A program made the translations under genes and the position numbers. From the NCBI RefSeq assembly GCF_963678635.1, contig NC_087064.1, forward strand, positions 60,877,548-60,941,547: DNA of 64,000 nt, written 5' to 3'. This stretch comes from Symsagittifera roscoffensis (Eukaryota > Xenacoelomorpha > Acoela > Convolutidae). This document shows positions 43,301 through 52,160 of the stretch, in pieces; within the stretch, counting starts at the first letter, position 1, and each line of letters opens with the position of its first letter. The notes beneath the pieces were generated by a model that was given only the letters and a program-made list of their open reading frames with translations, was not told the origin of the DNA and did no database searches.

Positions 43301-46300
43301 TGGAAATCTACTCGAAAACCTCCAAATGAATTTTAAGAATAATCATTGGATACTATTTTTGCAGCGCTAGTTTGCTAGTATAATGTGTGTTCTTGTTTTC
43401 GTGTACCGCTGTTGTGAAATTTAATAATTATTTTGTTAATAGGGTGGAGGTGGTGCTAAGGAGAGGCCGGCTAGCAAAGCAGGTAGTCCGAAAAAAGACG
43501 AGGCATCCAAGTCCAACAAGAAGATGTCAACTGTCAGTGGCGTCAACATCGCCCAAGACAGCCAAACTGACGGTAAGCTGAACCGAAACTCAGTAGAGAC
43601 AGAGAGCACTTTTGCTCTCAACAACTACAATGTATTTCAGAAGTTATCTTTAATTGAGTTTTTATTAATTATAGAAAAATTATTTAACCCTCTGGAAAAG
43701 TTTTTTTTTGTTTGGGTATTCGCATTAATTGCAGCTGAATCTTCTAAGGGTCACGTGCAACAAATCTGCATCAACATACCATCAGCCAGATATTTTGTCT
43801 CACATGTTTTTTAAATATAGGAATAATTTACACGATGCTTTAAAGGTATAGAGGTACTTTTGTTCTGTAGTCATCAGGATGAAAAGTAATCATGGCTCTA
43901 ATTCCAAACTGCCAAATCATGGTTAGGTCGGACTCGATACCACTGAAGGCATCGCTCGAAATCTTAACGAACCTATTCGAAATTGATGTCTGTGTAGTTT
44001 CATTTTTGAACGCATATAGTTGTAAATCAATGTAGGTCGTAAAATTTTAAGGTCAGCGGTTAGTCAAATTTTTCTGTGATTCGAAATTTTCTTTGATTCA
44101 TTCGAAATTTTTTCTGATTCATTCGAGGTTTTCTATGGTTCATAAAATGATTCTCATTGTGTAATTGGTATTTGCAGCTATCATTTCGGTCACGATGCCT
44201 TCGATGTCTTCAATTCCGGGTAAAATTCTGCACTAAACACTCCTTCGTTTTGGCACCTAATTTTACACCGTGAAGTGTGAAAATTTTTCAATTCATGCGC
44301 ACGATTATAAAGCACTACAAGATTTTTGCACCAGTGTTCATCAAGTTTAAGTTTCCTTATTTCGTGATCGCCATGTTTTGTGTTGTTTTGCGGCTTTGTA
44401 GTCATTAACGAGATCAACTCGGGCCTACCCGATGATCTTCGGGAAACGAGTGCCGCAGAAGAGCCGTATAATAATCTGAATATAAATGTAATCAATTCCG
44501 ATGACGCCGCACGTCAGAGTGCTTTAATGGGTGTTGATGGGGCGAATACTTCGGGTGTGGATTTGACCCGTGAGAATTCAAATGTTGGCGCGGATATATT
44601 CGTGAATGAACACGAATCAGGTTGATTGATGTGTTGTTGTCTAATAGATGTAGAATACAGAACTCCTGTAGATGTAGAACACAGTAGTAGATTTAGTGGG
44701 GGGGGATGCGGACGCCTTTCCTCAGGAATTCGACCCCTTGCCAACCCAAAGGGTCCCCCTTTGTACCATTTTGAGATATCCATTCTTGCCTGACGTACCC
44801 TTAAATTTTTCTAAAGGCGTCTTGGAGTCAATATTTACTAACTTTGAGGAAGCGCGCGGAAACAACGCAATTTTTGGTCAACATTTTCCAAAAAGTGCCT
44901 AAAAACATTTTTTTTGGCCTGTTTTTTTTGAAATTTTTAGCTGCGGCGCATAAAATTTGGTCAAAACAGGGTCTTTTTGGTGCTTTGGCTGAGCTCGAAA
45001 AATCCTTTTGGTCAAACTTAAAAAAAGGTTGACAAAGTTTTCAAATTTTTTTTTGGAAATCCACCCCCCTCGAGAAAATCCTAGTTCAGCCACTGTTTCC
45101 ATACTTAAAAAAAATTGTATTTCAATGATATAAAATGTTCGGAACACAATTATTTTTGAAAAAAAATTATTTGGTAGAGTTGTTGAATTTTTGGTGACGG
45201 GAAACGCTTACTGAAGATCCAAAGACTAGGTTTTTACAGCTGAAAACCAAATTTTTTGCAGCTCAATTAAAATCTTTTAGCTCCAGTCGCTGGCTTTACT
45301 CTGTGTAGTTTTGTCTGAAAAGCATAACCCCCTAATTGGTGCTTGGAAATCATTGTTTCCAAATCAACGTTGTCTACACCAAAAAAAACTCAAAAATTTC
45401 TCAAAAACGATTGACTGACGTCTGAAAAGCTTTAATATATTATGTCACTCAGCCTGGTCTGAAGATTATTTGGAGATCTACCTTTTTGCGGGAAAAAATT
45501 CAAAGCACACCGGATCGCATAGTTCCTTCAAACTTCTTGCTCCTAACAAAAAATGCGCTGTTTTTGGCTAGTTTTGATACACAACTTGTATTGAATGATA
45601 TTTATACTATCTGAGACGTCTTGTTTCGAATTATGTGCGCTTCTCAAACTTACCAATAAATTTTGTTTTATACTGTTACTCAATTAAAGCCTTGACTGTT
45701 ACTCTTATTCACAAATGGTTTTTTTAATCTGTAAAATTTACGTCTTAACATCCAACCTTATATGTACACAAGCAACCGCATGTAAAATACCTTGAGTTTA
45801 AGTTTTATCAGCCTAACTAGCACAAATTTGTTTTTGTCAATTTACAGCGTGCATGTACTGCTTCAACTCTATGTAGCGCTGTAAAAGTTTGTGGTTTATC
45901 TTCCTCTAAAGCTCATTTTTTTTTGCAAAATGATGTTTTCTAAAATGTGCTATAACTAATTAGGTCGGCGCGAAAATTCACTCGTTTTCTAGTTGTTCTA
46001 GAGTTTTTTCGAATTCTGTACTTGCCTCATTGTTTGTTTAATTTTCGAAGAAGCAGTGTACTAATTGTGCTCGGTATATTTTTCTTATTCAGTCAAATTT
46101 CGGTTTTTTAACTTGTCAATTTTGATGAAAAAACTGACATCCTGAGCTGAACCTCACTGCTATCCTTTCTCGTAAGAATGCGGGGTTTTGAAAGTTACCA
46201 ATTTGGCACATTGGAGACAAATCGAGCGATATCTTTTGTGATATTAACGCGGTAAGCGGCGATTTATGTCGGCTGAGAACTCGCTCCAAATGGATTTGAG

Positions 46301-48336
46301 GCAAGCTATGTGGGTATGATGATACGTAATTGAAGTTAAGAAGACTTCTCGCATATTCGGCCGAAGCCCTGAATGTTCCGACTGCACTTTAAGTAGTAGT
46401 TAAATGAAAAAGTTTTTTGGTTGAATAATTAACAAACAATAGATTCTCAATTTTTTCCCCCACATGCTATGCAAAATACAAAGGGCGTAGTTTGCGTCTC
46501 TTATTATTTTAATAAAACTAAATTGCTGGCCTGAATTCAGTTTGGAACGCATTAATCCGCCGCCAATGCGTGTTATAAGAACGCAATTTATCGCGCGCTA
46601 ATTATCCCAAATTAGCAATTTTCAAGTCCCCGGAACTTTACAAAAAATGTCACAGGTAAAAAAATTTACATTTGAGCTGCAGAAAACAATATCATTCTGA
46701 TGGTATAAAAAGTTTTGAAAATAAAAGTTAAAGAGTTATAAAATTGTCGAAAATAAATGACTGAATAAAAAAATCTACCGAAGGTATAAATATTCAGCAG
46801 TTTTTCAAAAGTACAAAAAAGTATAACATTTTTTCTGTGTATAGTGTTTGGAGAACAATTTTTGCAAAAATGCTGCAAAATATTTTAATAAAAATACGAA
46901 AAATTGCAAAAATGCTGCAGAATACTTTCATAAAAATACAAAAAACGCTGCAGAAAAGTTTCATAAAAATACGATTTAAGCAGTCTGAACGGGCTTAGCG
47001 CTTATCGAGCAGCCTTGTCAATTTTAAAACCAAAATATTTTTTCGATTCACTTAAGTGTTTTTTTTGTAAATTAAAGCTCTCTCTGTCAATTTTTCTCTT
47101 TTGCGAATTGCAGCTTCACCTCTGTGTTAGTTTTGCTTAAGCAGGCCTGAGAGCTGCGAGCTTTGCCCGCTTTCATTGTTCATATAATAAATTGCAAAAA
47201 GTTGGAACAGACAGAAGTAGTTAAAATAGCAATCTGCCATTTTTGAGCTCTTTTTATTCATAAACTTAATTTCATAGGTGGTCTTAAGACAACCTTCAGT
47301 CGAAAAATAAGCTTTTGCATGCAAATTTTTTTAGAAATAGGTTATTTGCGCTTTTTAATTAATTTTGTCTGTTCAATTTTTTTGTGCTATTCTTTATATT
47401 GCGGTAATCTTTAAATATTACATTCACTCAATTTAAAAAAAATCCAGTGAGAGATTGCTTGAAGTTTCTGAATGAGTTTGAAAAGCTTGCCACGATGTCT
47501 TTGAATTGCTTACAATCGATTTCAAATTTATCAGAAGCTATTCATGAGACTACTTTTAGTTGCGCTTTTTCACGCTGTTTGTTTTTCAGAGAAAGGGGGC
47601 GTGCTGGACATGAGTAGGGCGGTGACCTCGATCGAACTCGAGGAGCCGGCGGAGGATGACTCACTTCATACCAAGTACAGGGAGAGAATGCACATCATGG
47701 TATGATTTTACCGTTTAAAATAGTTAACACGAGTGGCGGGATATCATCACCAAAACAAAGTTTGAAAGATTTTAAAGTCGAATCACTCACTGAGAGTAAA
47801 GTTTTGACTGATTTTTCAACAAAAAACGACCAAATGAAAAAAAAAATGTTTTTGGTTGGTCGGAAAAGTCAGCTAACTAGACTCTGTAACTTTCTAAGAT
47901 CAAATCAAAGTTTTCTGATAATTATTACATTATATAGAAATAGCAAAATTTAGGCAGGGGAATCAAATTATTATCTGAATATTAAGTAAAAGTGTAACAA
48001 TAAAGCAACAGAATTGCCTGCTGTTCTATTTGGATCTCTTAAATTATTTTCCCCTTTTGCAAGAGGGGAAGGGGGGGGAGGGAGATCGATTCGCTGCTAG
48101 ATTCAAAATTCACATATGCTTTTTCACCTATTTAGTTTCTTGTATGGGTGCCAATTTGTTACTAGGTACCATTAATATATTACTTAGACACTTAGAGATA
48201 TTCCTCCACTTCGGGGCTTATTTTCGTTGTGATTCAGGTTCGTGACCTCATTGGAGACAATCTGGTGGAACTTCTTCACGCTTACGATGACATAAAAATG
48301 CGCAACCCATGGAAACCCAACTTGCCAGTTGCATAA
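28155..48336 (+). CDS. MYCBPAP: MYCBP-associated protein orthologue (axonemal), 24-exon model
   Basis: Exons: 28155-28391, 28713-28813, 31754-31928, 32386-32487, 33200-33275, 34062-34245, 34721-34803, 35069-35187, 35419-35609, 35973-36237, 36484-36747, 37119-37265, 38877-38993, 39181-39305, 39696-39802, 39888-39926, 40044-40061, 40806-40903, 41541-41960, 43443-43572, 44178-44219, 44402-44620, 47590-47699, 48238-48336. All junctions are GT-AG and all phases agree, giving 1155 codons against about 950 in human. Similarity recalled from the human protein runs collinearly: KRPQEELLMDLG, FWNQPQCVGSEETG, VINYGSTVVRFNW, PTPLDALLTDEEKF, the lysine-rich tail and the C-terminal YRERMHIM helix. The human protein binds MYCBP/AMY-1, and the algal orthologue FAP147 belongs to the C2a projection of the ciliary central apparatus. 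The first ATG is uncertain because no acceptor precedes it. Confidence 0.9.
28814..31753 (+). other. MYCBPAP intron 2
   Basis: 2.9 kb of AT-rich intron. It contains a degraded foldback arm (about 30520-30670) and otherwise nothing I could identify. ORFs in it are short and AT-driven. Confidence 0.6.
31365..31640 (+). repeat. Dispersed repeat, copy 1 (inverted relative to 59830-60110)
   Basis: Starts AAGGATAGCCGCTTGCTGTG and continues through CCGACCATAATAAAAAAC, a GATCTGATCCAAAGTCTAG block and GCTTTATCCCCAAAAAGC. The same blocks occur in reverse order and complement at 59830-60110. Lies in MYCBPAP intron 2. Confidence 0.75.
34425..34620 (+). repeat. Dispersed repeat shared with 60315-60515
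   Basis: Shares in order: AAGCAG, ACAGCGG, a GAG(C/T)TGTTCAGCT-like block, GGTCCTT, GATAAATCG, then TAACGG(C/A)TATTGTT. The two copies are in the same orientation and diverged. In a MYCBPAP intron. Confidence 0.5.
35973..36237 (+). CDS. MYCBPAP: MYCBPAP exon 10: start of the Ig-like (ASH/MSP type) domain
   Basis: 88 codons. After a Ser/Pro-rich stretch it encodes beta-strand sequence ending WLEVINYGSTVVRFNWT. This is the hallmark of the N-terminal strands of ASH/MSP-like Ig folds in ciliary proteins and the best conserved part of the family. Confidence 0.85.
36484..36747 (+). CDS. MYCBPAP: MYCBPAP exon 11: remainder of the Ig-like domain
   Basis: 88 codons, phase 0 at both ends. Encodes RFYFNTGPSVILPRQKLLF and FKSDNPGIFSENWQMNTTP, matching the strand order (FYF, ILPG, F.F.S..PG.F.E.W) of the human domain. 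Donor GTGGGT is weaker than the others but keeps the frame into 37119. Confidence 0.85.
40044..40061 (+). CDS. MYCBPAP: MYCBPAP micro-exon of 18 bp
   Basis: CTGCAG acceptor, 18 coding bases (LFIVEQ with split codons) and donor GTAAGA; phase 1 at both ends. Exons 39888-39926 (39 bp) and this one bridge the helical region to the lysine-rich tail. Skipping it would keep the frame. Confidence 0.65.
40215..40563. mobile_element. hAT-type MITE (CAGGGGCGG family) with perfect 8-bp target duplication
   Basis: 349 bp, starts CAGGGGCGGG and ends CCGCCCCTG. Flanked by CAAGCTAT on both sides (40207-40214 and 40564-40571). No ORF. The interior carries family blocks GGTCGAATCCCT, GACCAAA and TTTTCTCGA. 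Lies in the intron between MYCBPAP exons 40044-40061 and 40806-40903. Confidence 0.9.
41541..41972 (+). CDS. MYCBPAP: MYCBPAP alternative exon with optional early stop
   Basis: Acceptor AATCAG before 41541 and 140 codons, phase 0. At 41961 the sequence GGG|GTACAG can act as donor and continues in frame into 43443. If not spliced, the frame ends three codons later at TAG 41970-41972. Exon 40806-40903 also ends in phase 0 and 43443 starts in phase 0, so the exon can be skipped whole. The product is Ser/Lys/Asp-rich and disordered (RPKSAPSTDGG, KKEKKSKEVK). It has no counterpart in the human protein that I recall and accounts for much of the extra length. Confidence 0.7.
   Translation, partial: ETEHLLLPPTIDNFAGFLSAPSSYRAKDAAGRRASWVSSPRISSAGGDHDKSPNIAVDESDSVSVNNADERITSSRPKSAPSTDGGNSPIADGNIEHETKSTLGVPKKEKKSKEVKSGSQKPKKQAAAKDSTVKGSANKGVQK
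42325..42603. mobile_element. CAGGGGCGGA-family MITE, decayed
   Basis: Starts CAGGGGCGGAGCTAGGATTT and ends near AATCCGCTG; internal GGTCGAATCCCTGAGG. The right end is eroded and no target duplication is visible. In a MYCBPAP intron. Confidence 0.8.
43443..43572 (+). CDS. MYCBPAP: MYCBPAP exon 20: lysine-rich tail
   Basis: Acceptor at 43441-43442, donor GTAAGC. Starts in phase 0, ends in phase 1. Encodes a Gly run then KERPASKAGSPKKDE, in line with the low-complexity Lys/Asp/Gly tail that precedes the C-terminal helices in the human protein. Confidence 0.8.
44178..44219 (+). CDS. MYCBPAP: MYCBPAP possible small exon, 42 bp
   Basis: TTTGCAG acceptor and GTAAAA donor, phase 1 at both ends, encoding IISVTMPSMSSIPG. 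Frame-neutral, so inclusion is optional. Supported only by splice sites and phase. Confidence 0.45.
44402..44620 (+). CDS. MYCBPAP: MYCBPAP possible optional exon, 219 bp
   Basis: TTTGTAG acceptor; donor GTTGAT at 44621; phase 1 at both ends. Encodes 73 polar residues (VINEINSGLPDDLRETSAAE onward). If the donor is not used the frame ends two codons later at TGA. GC content and codon use are coding-like. A MITE begins about 60 bases downstream. Confidence 0.6.
44682..45095. mobile_element. CAGGGGCGGA-family MITE, reverse orientation
   Basis: Left end CAGTAGTAGATTTAG (decayed); right end CTCGAGAAAATCCTAG then CAGCCACTG. Internal ATTCGACCCC and CCCAAAGGGTCCCCCTTTG blocks match the copy at 48453. 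No target duplication detected. Confidence 0.8.
46068..46800. mobile_element. Decayed foldback-element copy
   Basis: The left half carries the GTGCTCGG, AAATTTCGG..TTTTTAACT and ATTAACGCGGTAAGC blocks of the 26118 arm. The right half carries the matching complement (GCAATTTATCGCGCG, CCCAAATTAGCAATTTT). In the MYCBPAP intron before exon 47590. Confidence 0.7.
46862..46982. repeat. Short tandem repeat of about 35-42 bp, three copies
   Basis: Three copies of a unit GCTGCAGAATA..TTCATAAAAATAC with A-run length changes. Intronic. Confidence 0.7.
47590..47699 (+). CDS. MYCBPAP: MYCBPAP penultimate exon
   Basis: TTTCAG acceptor, phase 1 start, phase 0 donor GTATGA. Encodes LDMSRAVTSIELEEP and HTKYRERMHIM, matching the C-terminal helices of the human protein (a YTQSLHSEV-like segment). 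Confidence 0.85.
48238..48336 (+). CDS. MYCBPAP: MYCBPAP last exon and stop
   Basis: GATTCAG acceptor; 32 codons then TAA at 48334-48336. Encodes RDLIGDNLVELLHAYDDI, the final amphipathic helix. The nearest AATAAA is at 48857-48862, beyond a MITE, so the transposon may be part of the 3' UTR. Confidence 0.88.
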   Translation, partial: VRDLIGDNLVELLHAYDDIKMRNPWKPNLPVA

Positions 48337-48452
48337 CCAACCAGACATCATGTCAAATCTGAACAAACTGAAACAAATATTCAAATCATTCTATCAAATG
48401 AACTAATTCCAATCTTCTAATGTTTCTGTTTTCCTCAAAAGTACAGAAAAAC

Positions 48453-48843
48453 CAGGGGCCGATTTAAGGTGGGGGGTGGGGACGCCCCTCCCTCAGGGAT
48501 TCGACCCCCTGCCGACCCAAAGGGTCCCCCTTTGGTACTTTTTAAGAAATCCATTTTTGGCAGACCGACCCCTAAAGTTTTTCTAAAGCCGCCTTCGGCG
48601 CCAATATATACTAATTTTGAGGGGAGAGCGCGCCGAAAAAACGCGAATTTTTGGTCAAAATTTTCCAAAAAGTGCCTAAAACGATTTTTTAGACTGTTTA
48701 TTCAAAATTTTGCCTGCGGCGCAGAAAATTTGGCCAAAACAGGGACACTAAATCGTGCTTAAAGAGAGCTCGAAAAGTCAATTCGGTCGACCTAAAAAAA
48801 TTGAAAAGCCGCCCCCCTCGAGAAAATCCTAGATCCGCCCCTG
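48453..48843. mobile_element. hAT-type MITE in the presumed 3' UTR of MYCBPAP
   Basis: 391 bp, starts CAGGGGCCGATTTAAGG and ends CTAGATCCGCCCCTG. Flanks AGAAAAAC (48445-48452) and AGAAAGAC (48844-48851) are an 8-bp target duplication with one mismatch. Confidence 0.88.
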
Positions 48844-48856
48844 AGAAAGACTACTA

Positions 48857-48862
48857 AATAAA
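48857..48862 (+). terminator. Candidate polyadenylation signal AATAAA
   Basis: First AATAAA after the MYCBPAP stop codon, 14 bases beyond the MITE. In AT-rich DNA the hexamer is common, so the assignment is tentative. Confidence 0.35.
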
Positions 48863-49942
48863 CTTTCTGATCAATACAATTGCAAGGACTCGGCATTTTT
48901 CATGCAAACGTTGAAAAATGCTGATGCTTTTAAATAGCAGCCGAGACATGATTTTTTCAGCAACCAGCCGTTAACTTACAGTAAAAAATAGTAAACAATT
49001 AAATTACCTGACCGGTATTTCATTTCCGTTAGCAAAAAAGACAAATTTCCAGCGTACAAAATGAGCATAATTCAGAATGACATAATAGCAAACAATAAAC
49101 AGCCAACTGAATATACCATAATTGGCATAGTATTTCGGAACAAATCACAAATTTATTGATTTAGACGTCTCTCCTTATTCTTAATAGGCCATTTTTTGGT
49201 TGCAATTGCCAAATAGTAACAATTTGGACAAATATTTATCACAAAAGACATCTTAAAGTGAGCCGCGATATTGAGACGACTTTTTTGAGCTTGAAGAACG
49301 AAGTGATCTGTAAGACTTGTGTGTTGGTTCGTGGTTTGGGAGCATATCGCGAATTAATTTTTCCGTGTTGGTTACATTAAGATTTGGTAACTGAAAACTT
49401 CGAAATGAGTTTCAATTTTGATAGTTTTCAGGCGCAGAAATGTGTTGGTTTTTAGCAAGGGTGCATTTCTTTGTTTCTTTATACTAGCGTTAGCTTAGTG
49501 TATTTTTGAGAACTTTTTTTTCTAAGCTAAGAAACAAATATTGGTGCAACTTTTGGGGGCCCCTTTGCAGCTTTTTGATAGCATGTGCTTTGAAATTCGA
49601 AAAGTAATAAGTTAACACAATTGATTCATTATTAATTCATCATATGAACCGAAAAAAGCTTTTGTTTCAAACAGCATAACCATAAAAAATTGATTTTAGA
49701 AAATTTCTCAGTGAAAAAATCTCACAATTTTTGAAATGCATAAATTGTTCATAATGTGGCTCTATGCTTTCCGATTTGTTACCTGCAAAATTAGTGTGGA
49801 TGCTTTCAGTTTTATATATTCCAAATTATTACTTGCAAAATTGAGTCTATTTGTATTTGGTGGCACTTTTGGAAGCGCATTCGCAATTTATTAGCAAATG
49901 TAGCTGCTTTATCCGTGACTAGTGTTTGTCGGTGGTTAAGCT

Positions 49943-50020
49943 TGATGGCTGAATGGCTAGTGCGTGACTTTCAAAATCTCTCGATTGCAATGGGATGCAG
50001 ATCGAATCATAGCCCCAGCC
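49943..50020 (+). repeat. Candidate tRNA-derived SINE head
   Basis: A-box-like TGGCTGAATGG at about 49951 and B-box-like GATCGAATC about 55 bases later, the spacing of a tRNA gene. No acceptor-stem pairing or CCA end is visible, so it is not a functional tRNA. No second copy was found in this window. Confidence 0.35.
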
Positions 50021-50579
50021 GAATTTTTGCTAAATGGAGGCTTAGTTCTAATTTTTGTTTCTTTTTCTACTATTGCATTTTATAGAGCTGTTTTTTATCA
50101 TGTTCTCGCTAGTGTTTGCGAAGTGAAGCTTCGCTTCTATGTATAAATTTTTTTAAGGGTAGGTTTACTAAGCCATTTGATTAATTTATGTATTTGCTAC
50201 TTGTTTGCATTATTACACAAGGTACTGAAGTTTTTGTTCTAGTTTTAGCGTATATTGCAATTATTTTTTGAGAGTTTTAAAGTTTTTGCGTCCTCATCAA
50301 GTTGAGATTTAATTGAGCAGTTTTCAAAGCACTTGTCATGCAATCATTTTCGCTTTTTTGAGGGCCTGCAAACTGGATATCATTTACGTTGGTGTTGTTT
50401 TGAGTGCTTACCAGCTTTTTTTCGTTTCACAAAGTATTTCACAGCTTCCTGTTTCTTGTTTTCAACACTTGTAAAAAGTAGTAAAATAGCTTGTTACTGA
50501 ACACAAAACAAAACAAAATTGCTCCTGTCAGGGCGTTTTACTTTCTACTGTGGTGTTTTTTTTAACTCATCCGCCACAT

Positions 50580-50888
50580 ACTATGTAAGAAACAAAGTGA
50601 TATATATATTGCGTGAGCAAAATATTAGATAGACCAAAAAACATGCCTCAATTCAATTTGGAAAGATTTCTAATTTAGATTAAACCTTCGCTTACGCGAT
50701 AATAGCACGAAATATATTGCCCGTTAATTGGCCCCAAATGGAAATCTTAAATTGGAAATCAGAACCTTTCGAATGAAATTTAAAAATTCTCTAAAAATTT
50801 GCTAGTTCAAAAAACGAAATTTTTCTGGAGAAAAAACCTACCCGGACACAAATATTTAATCACTTTCTTCAAAAGTTGGAGCAATAAG
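50580..50888. repeat. Foldback-element right-arm remnant
   Basis: Shares the TTTCTAAT..GATTAAA, CTTACGCGATAATAGC and ATTTTTCTGGAGAAAAAAC blocks with 26990-27240. Confidence 0.6.
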
Positions 50889-51302
50889 GCCTGCTCCCCA
50901 ATCAACAACCCATTGTGAAAAAGCTTTTGATTCCATTTCGAGGCCAAAGTGTCTTGAAAAAGCCCGTTACAAGCCTTTAAATATAATTCAAAATGAAGAT
51001 GGAATCAACCTACAAAACTATTGCGGAAGTTAGTGAAAAGTACTTTAAAACATAATTTTGTCCCCACAAAAATTAATTGGCAAGCAGCGAATTTTATTAT
51101 TTGCAAGTGGGTTGCTCAGTTTTTAGTGGAGCCCGCAGTTTGGTAGTGGCTTCCGCAAATGTAATCAAATATCAACAGTTTTTTTGGAGATAATTATAGA
51201 AATTCTCAACGAATATATATTATTGCTAGAAATAGAAACAAAGGCGAGTTTTAAGTACAAAGAATGAACTTTTGTTTGTGGAAATCAAAAAAAACCAAAA
51301 CT

Positions 51303-52160
51303 GGAACAGTTTTTTGAGCGAATAGCAAAATGAATTGAGCCAAGCTATCTTAAGCCATTTGTCACTGGCAACTAAATTTTTTTTAGAAAACTTGTTCCAA
51401 TTATAACTACAAAATTTATCACGTTTTTTTTTACAGAACATATCTATTGCTCTTAACATGCACAGTTTGACCTTGGCTTTGGATGAAAACTCAGAATAAC
51501 AAAATCAAAAGGCTATGCAGTATTTGTAAACTCAGCGTCAATCATGGCCTAAATTAAGCACGCTATCAATTTTTTGCAGAAACTAACAGAATCATTTAAT
51601 TTAAGACAGCTCAAGAACGCGACAACACTACATTATTGTAGATGGTTTTGACCGTAGAATAATATGATGAAAATGAACTTGAGTGATTTTGAAAAAGTAG
51701 CTACTGGCTCTGATTTTTAATTTTCTTGTTTTCTTGGAACAGTTTTTTGAGCGAATAGCAAAATGAATTGAGCCAAGCTATCTTAAGCCATTTGTCACTG
51801 GCAACTAAATTTTTTTTAGAAAACTTGTTCCAATTATAACTACAAAATTTATCACGTTTTTTTTACAGAACATATCTATTGCTCTTAACATGCACAGTTT
51901 GACCTTGGCTTTGGATGAAAACTCAGAATAACAAAATCAAAAGGCTATGCAGTTTTTGTAAACTCAGCGTCAATCATGGCCTAAATTAAGCACGCTATCA
52001 ATTTTTTGCAGAAACTAACAGAATCATTTAATTTAAGACAGCTCAAGAACGCGACACTACATTATTGTAGATGGTTTTGACCGTAGAATAATATGATGAA
52101 AATGAACTTGAGTGATTTTGAAAAAGTAGCTACTGGCTCTGATTTTTAAATTTCTTGTTT
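51303..52160. repeat. Tandem duplication, two units of about 433 bp
   Basis: The unit beginning GGAACAGTTTTTTGAGCG at 51303 recurs at 51736. The copies differ by single substitutions and small indels (T-run length, an AACA indel near 51633/52056), so the duplication is recent. No coding content. Confidence 0.95.

Larger units (their letters stand above)
48863..51302. other. Intergenic AT-rich DNA
   Basis: No gene seen. It holds a tRNA-like SINE candidate near 49943 and a foldback arm remnant at 50580-50888. Confidence 0.5.
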
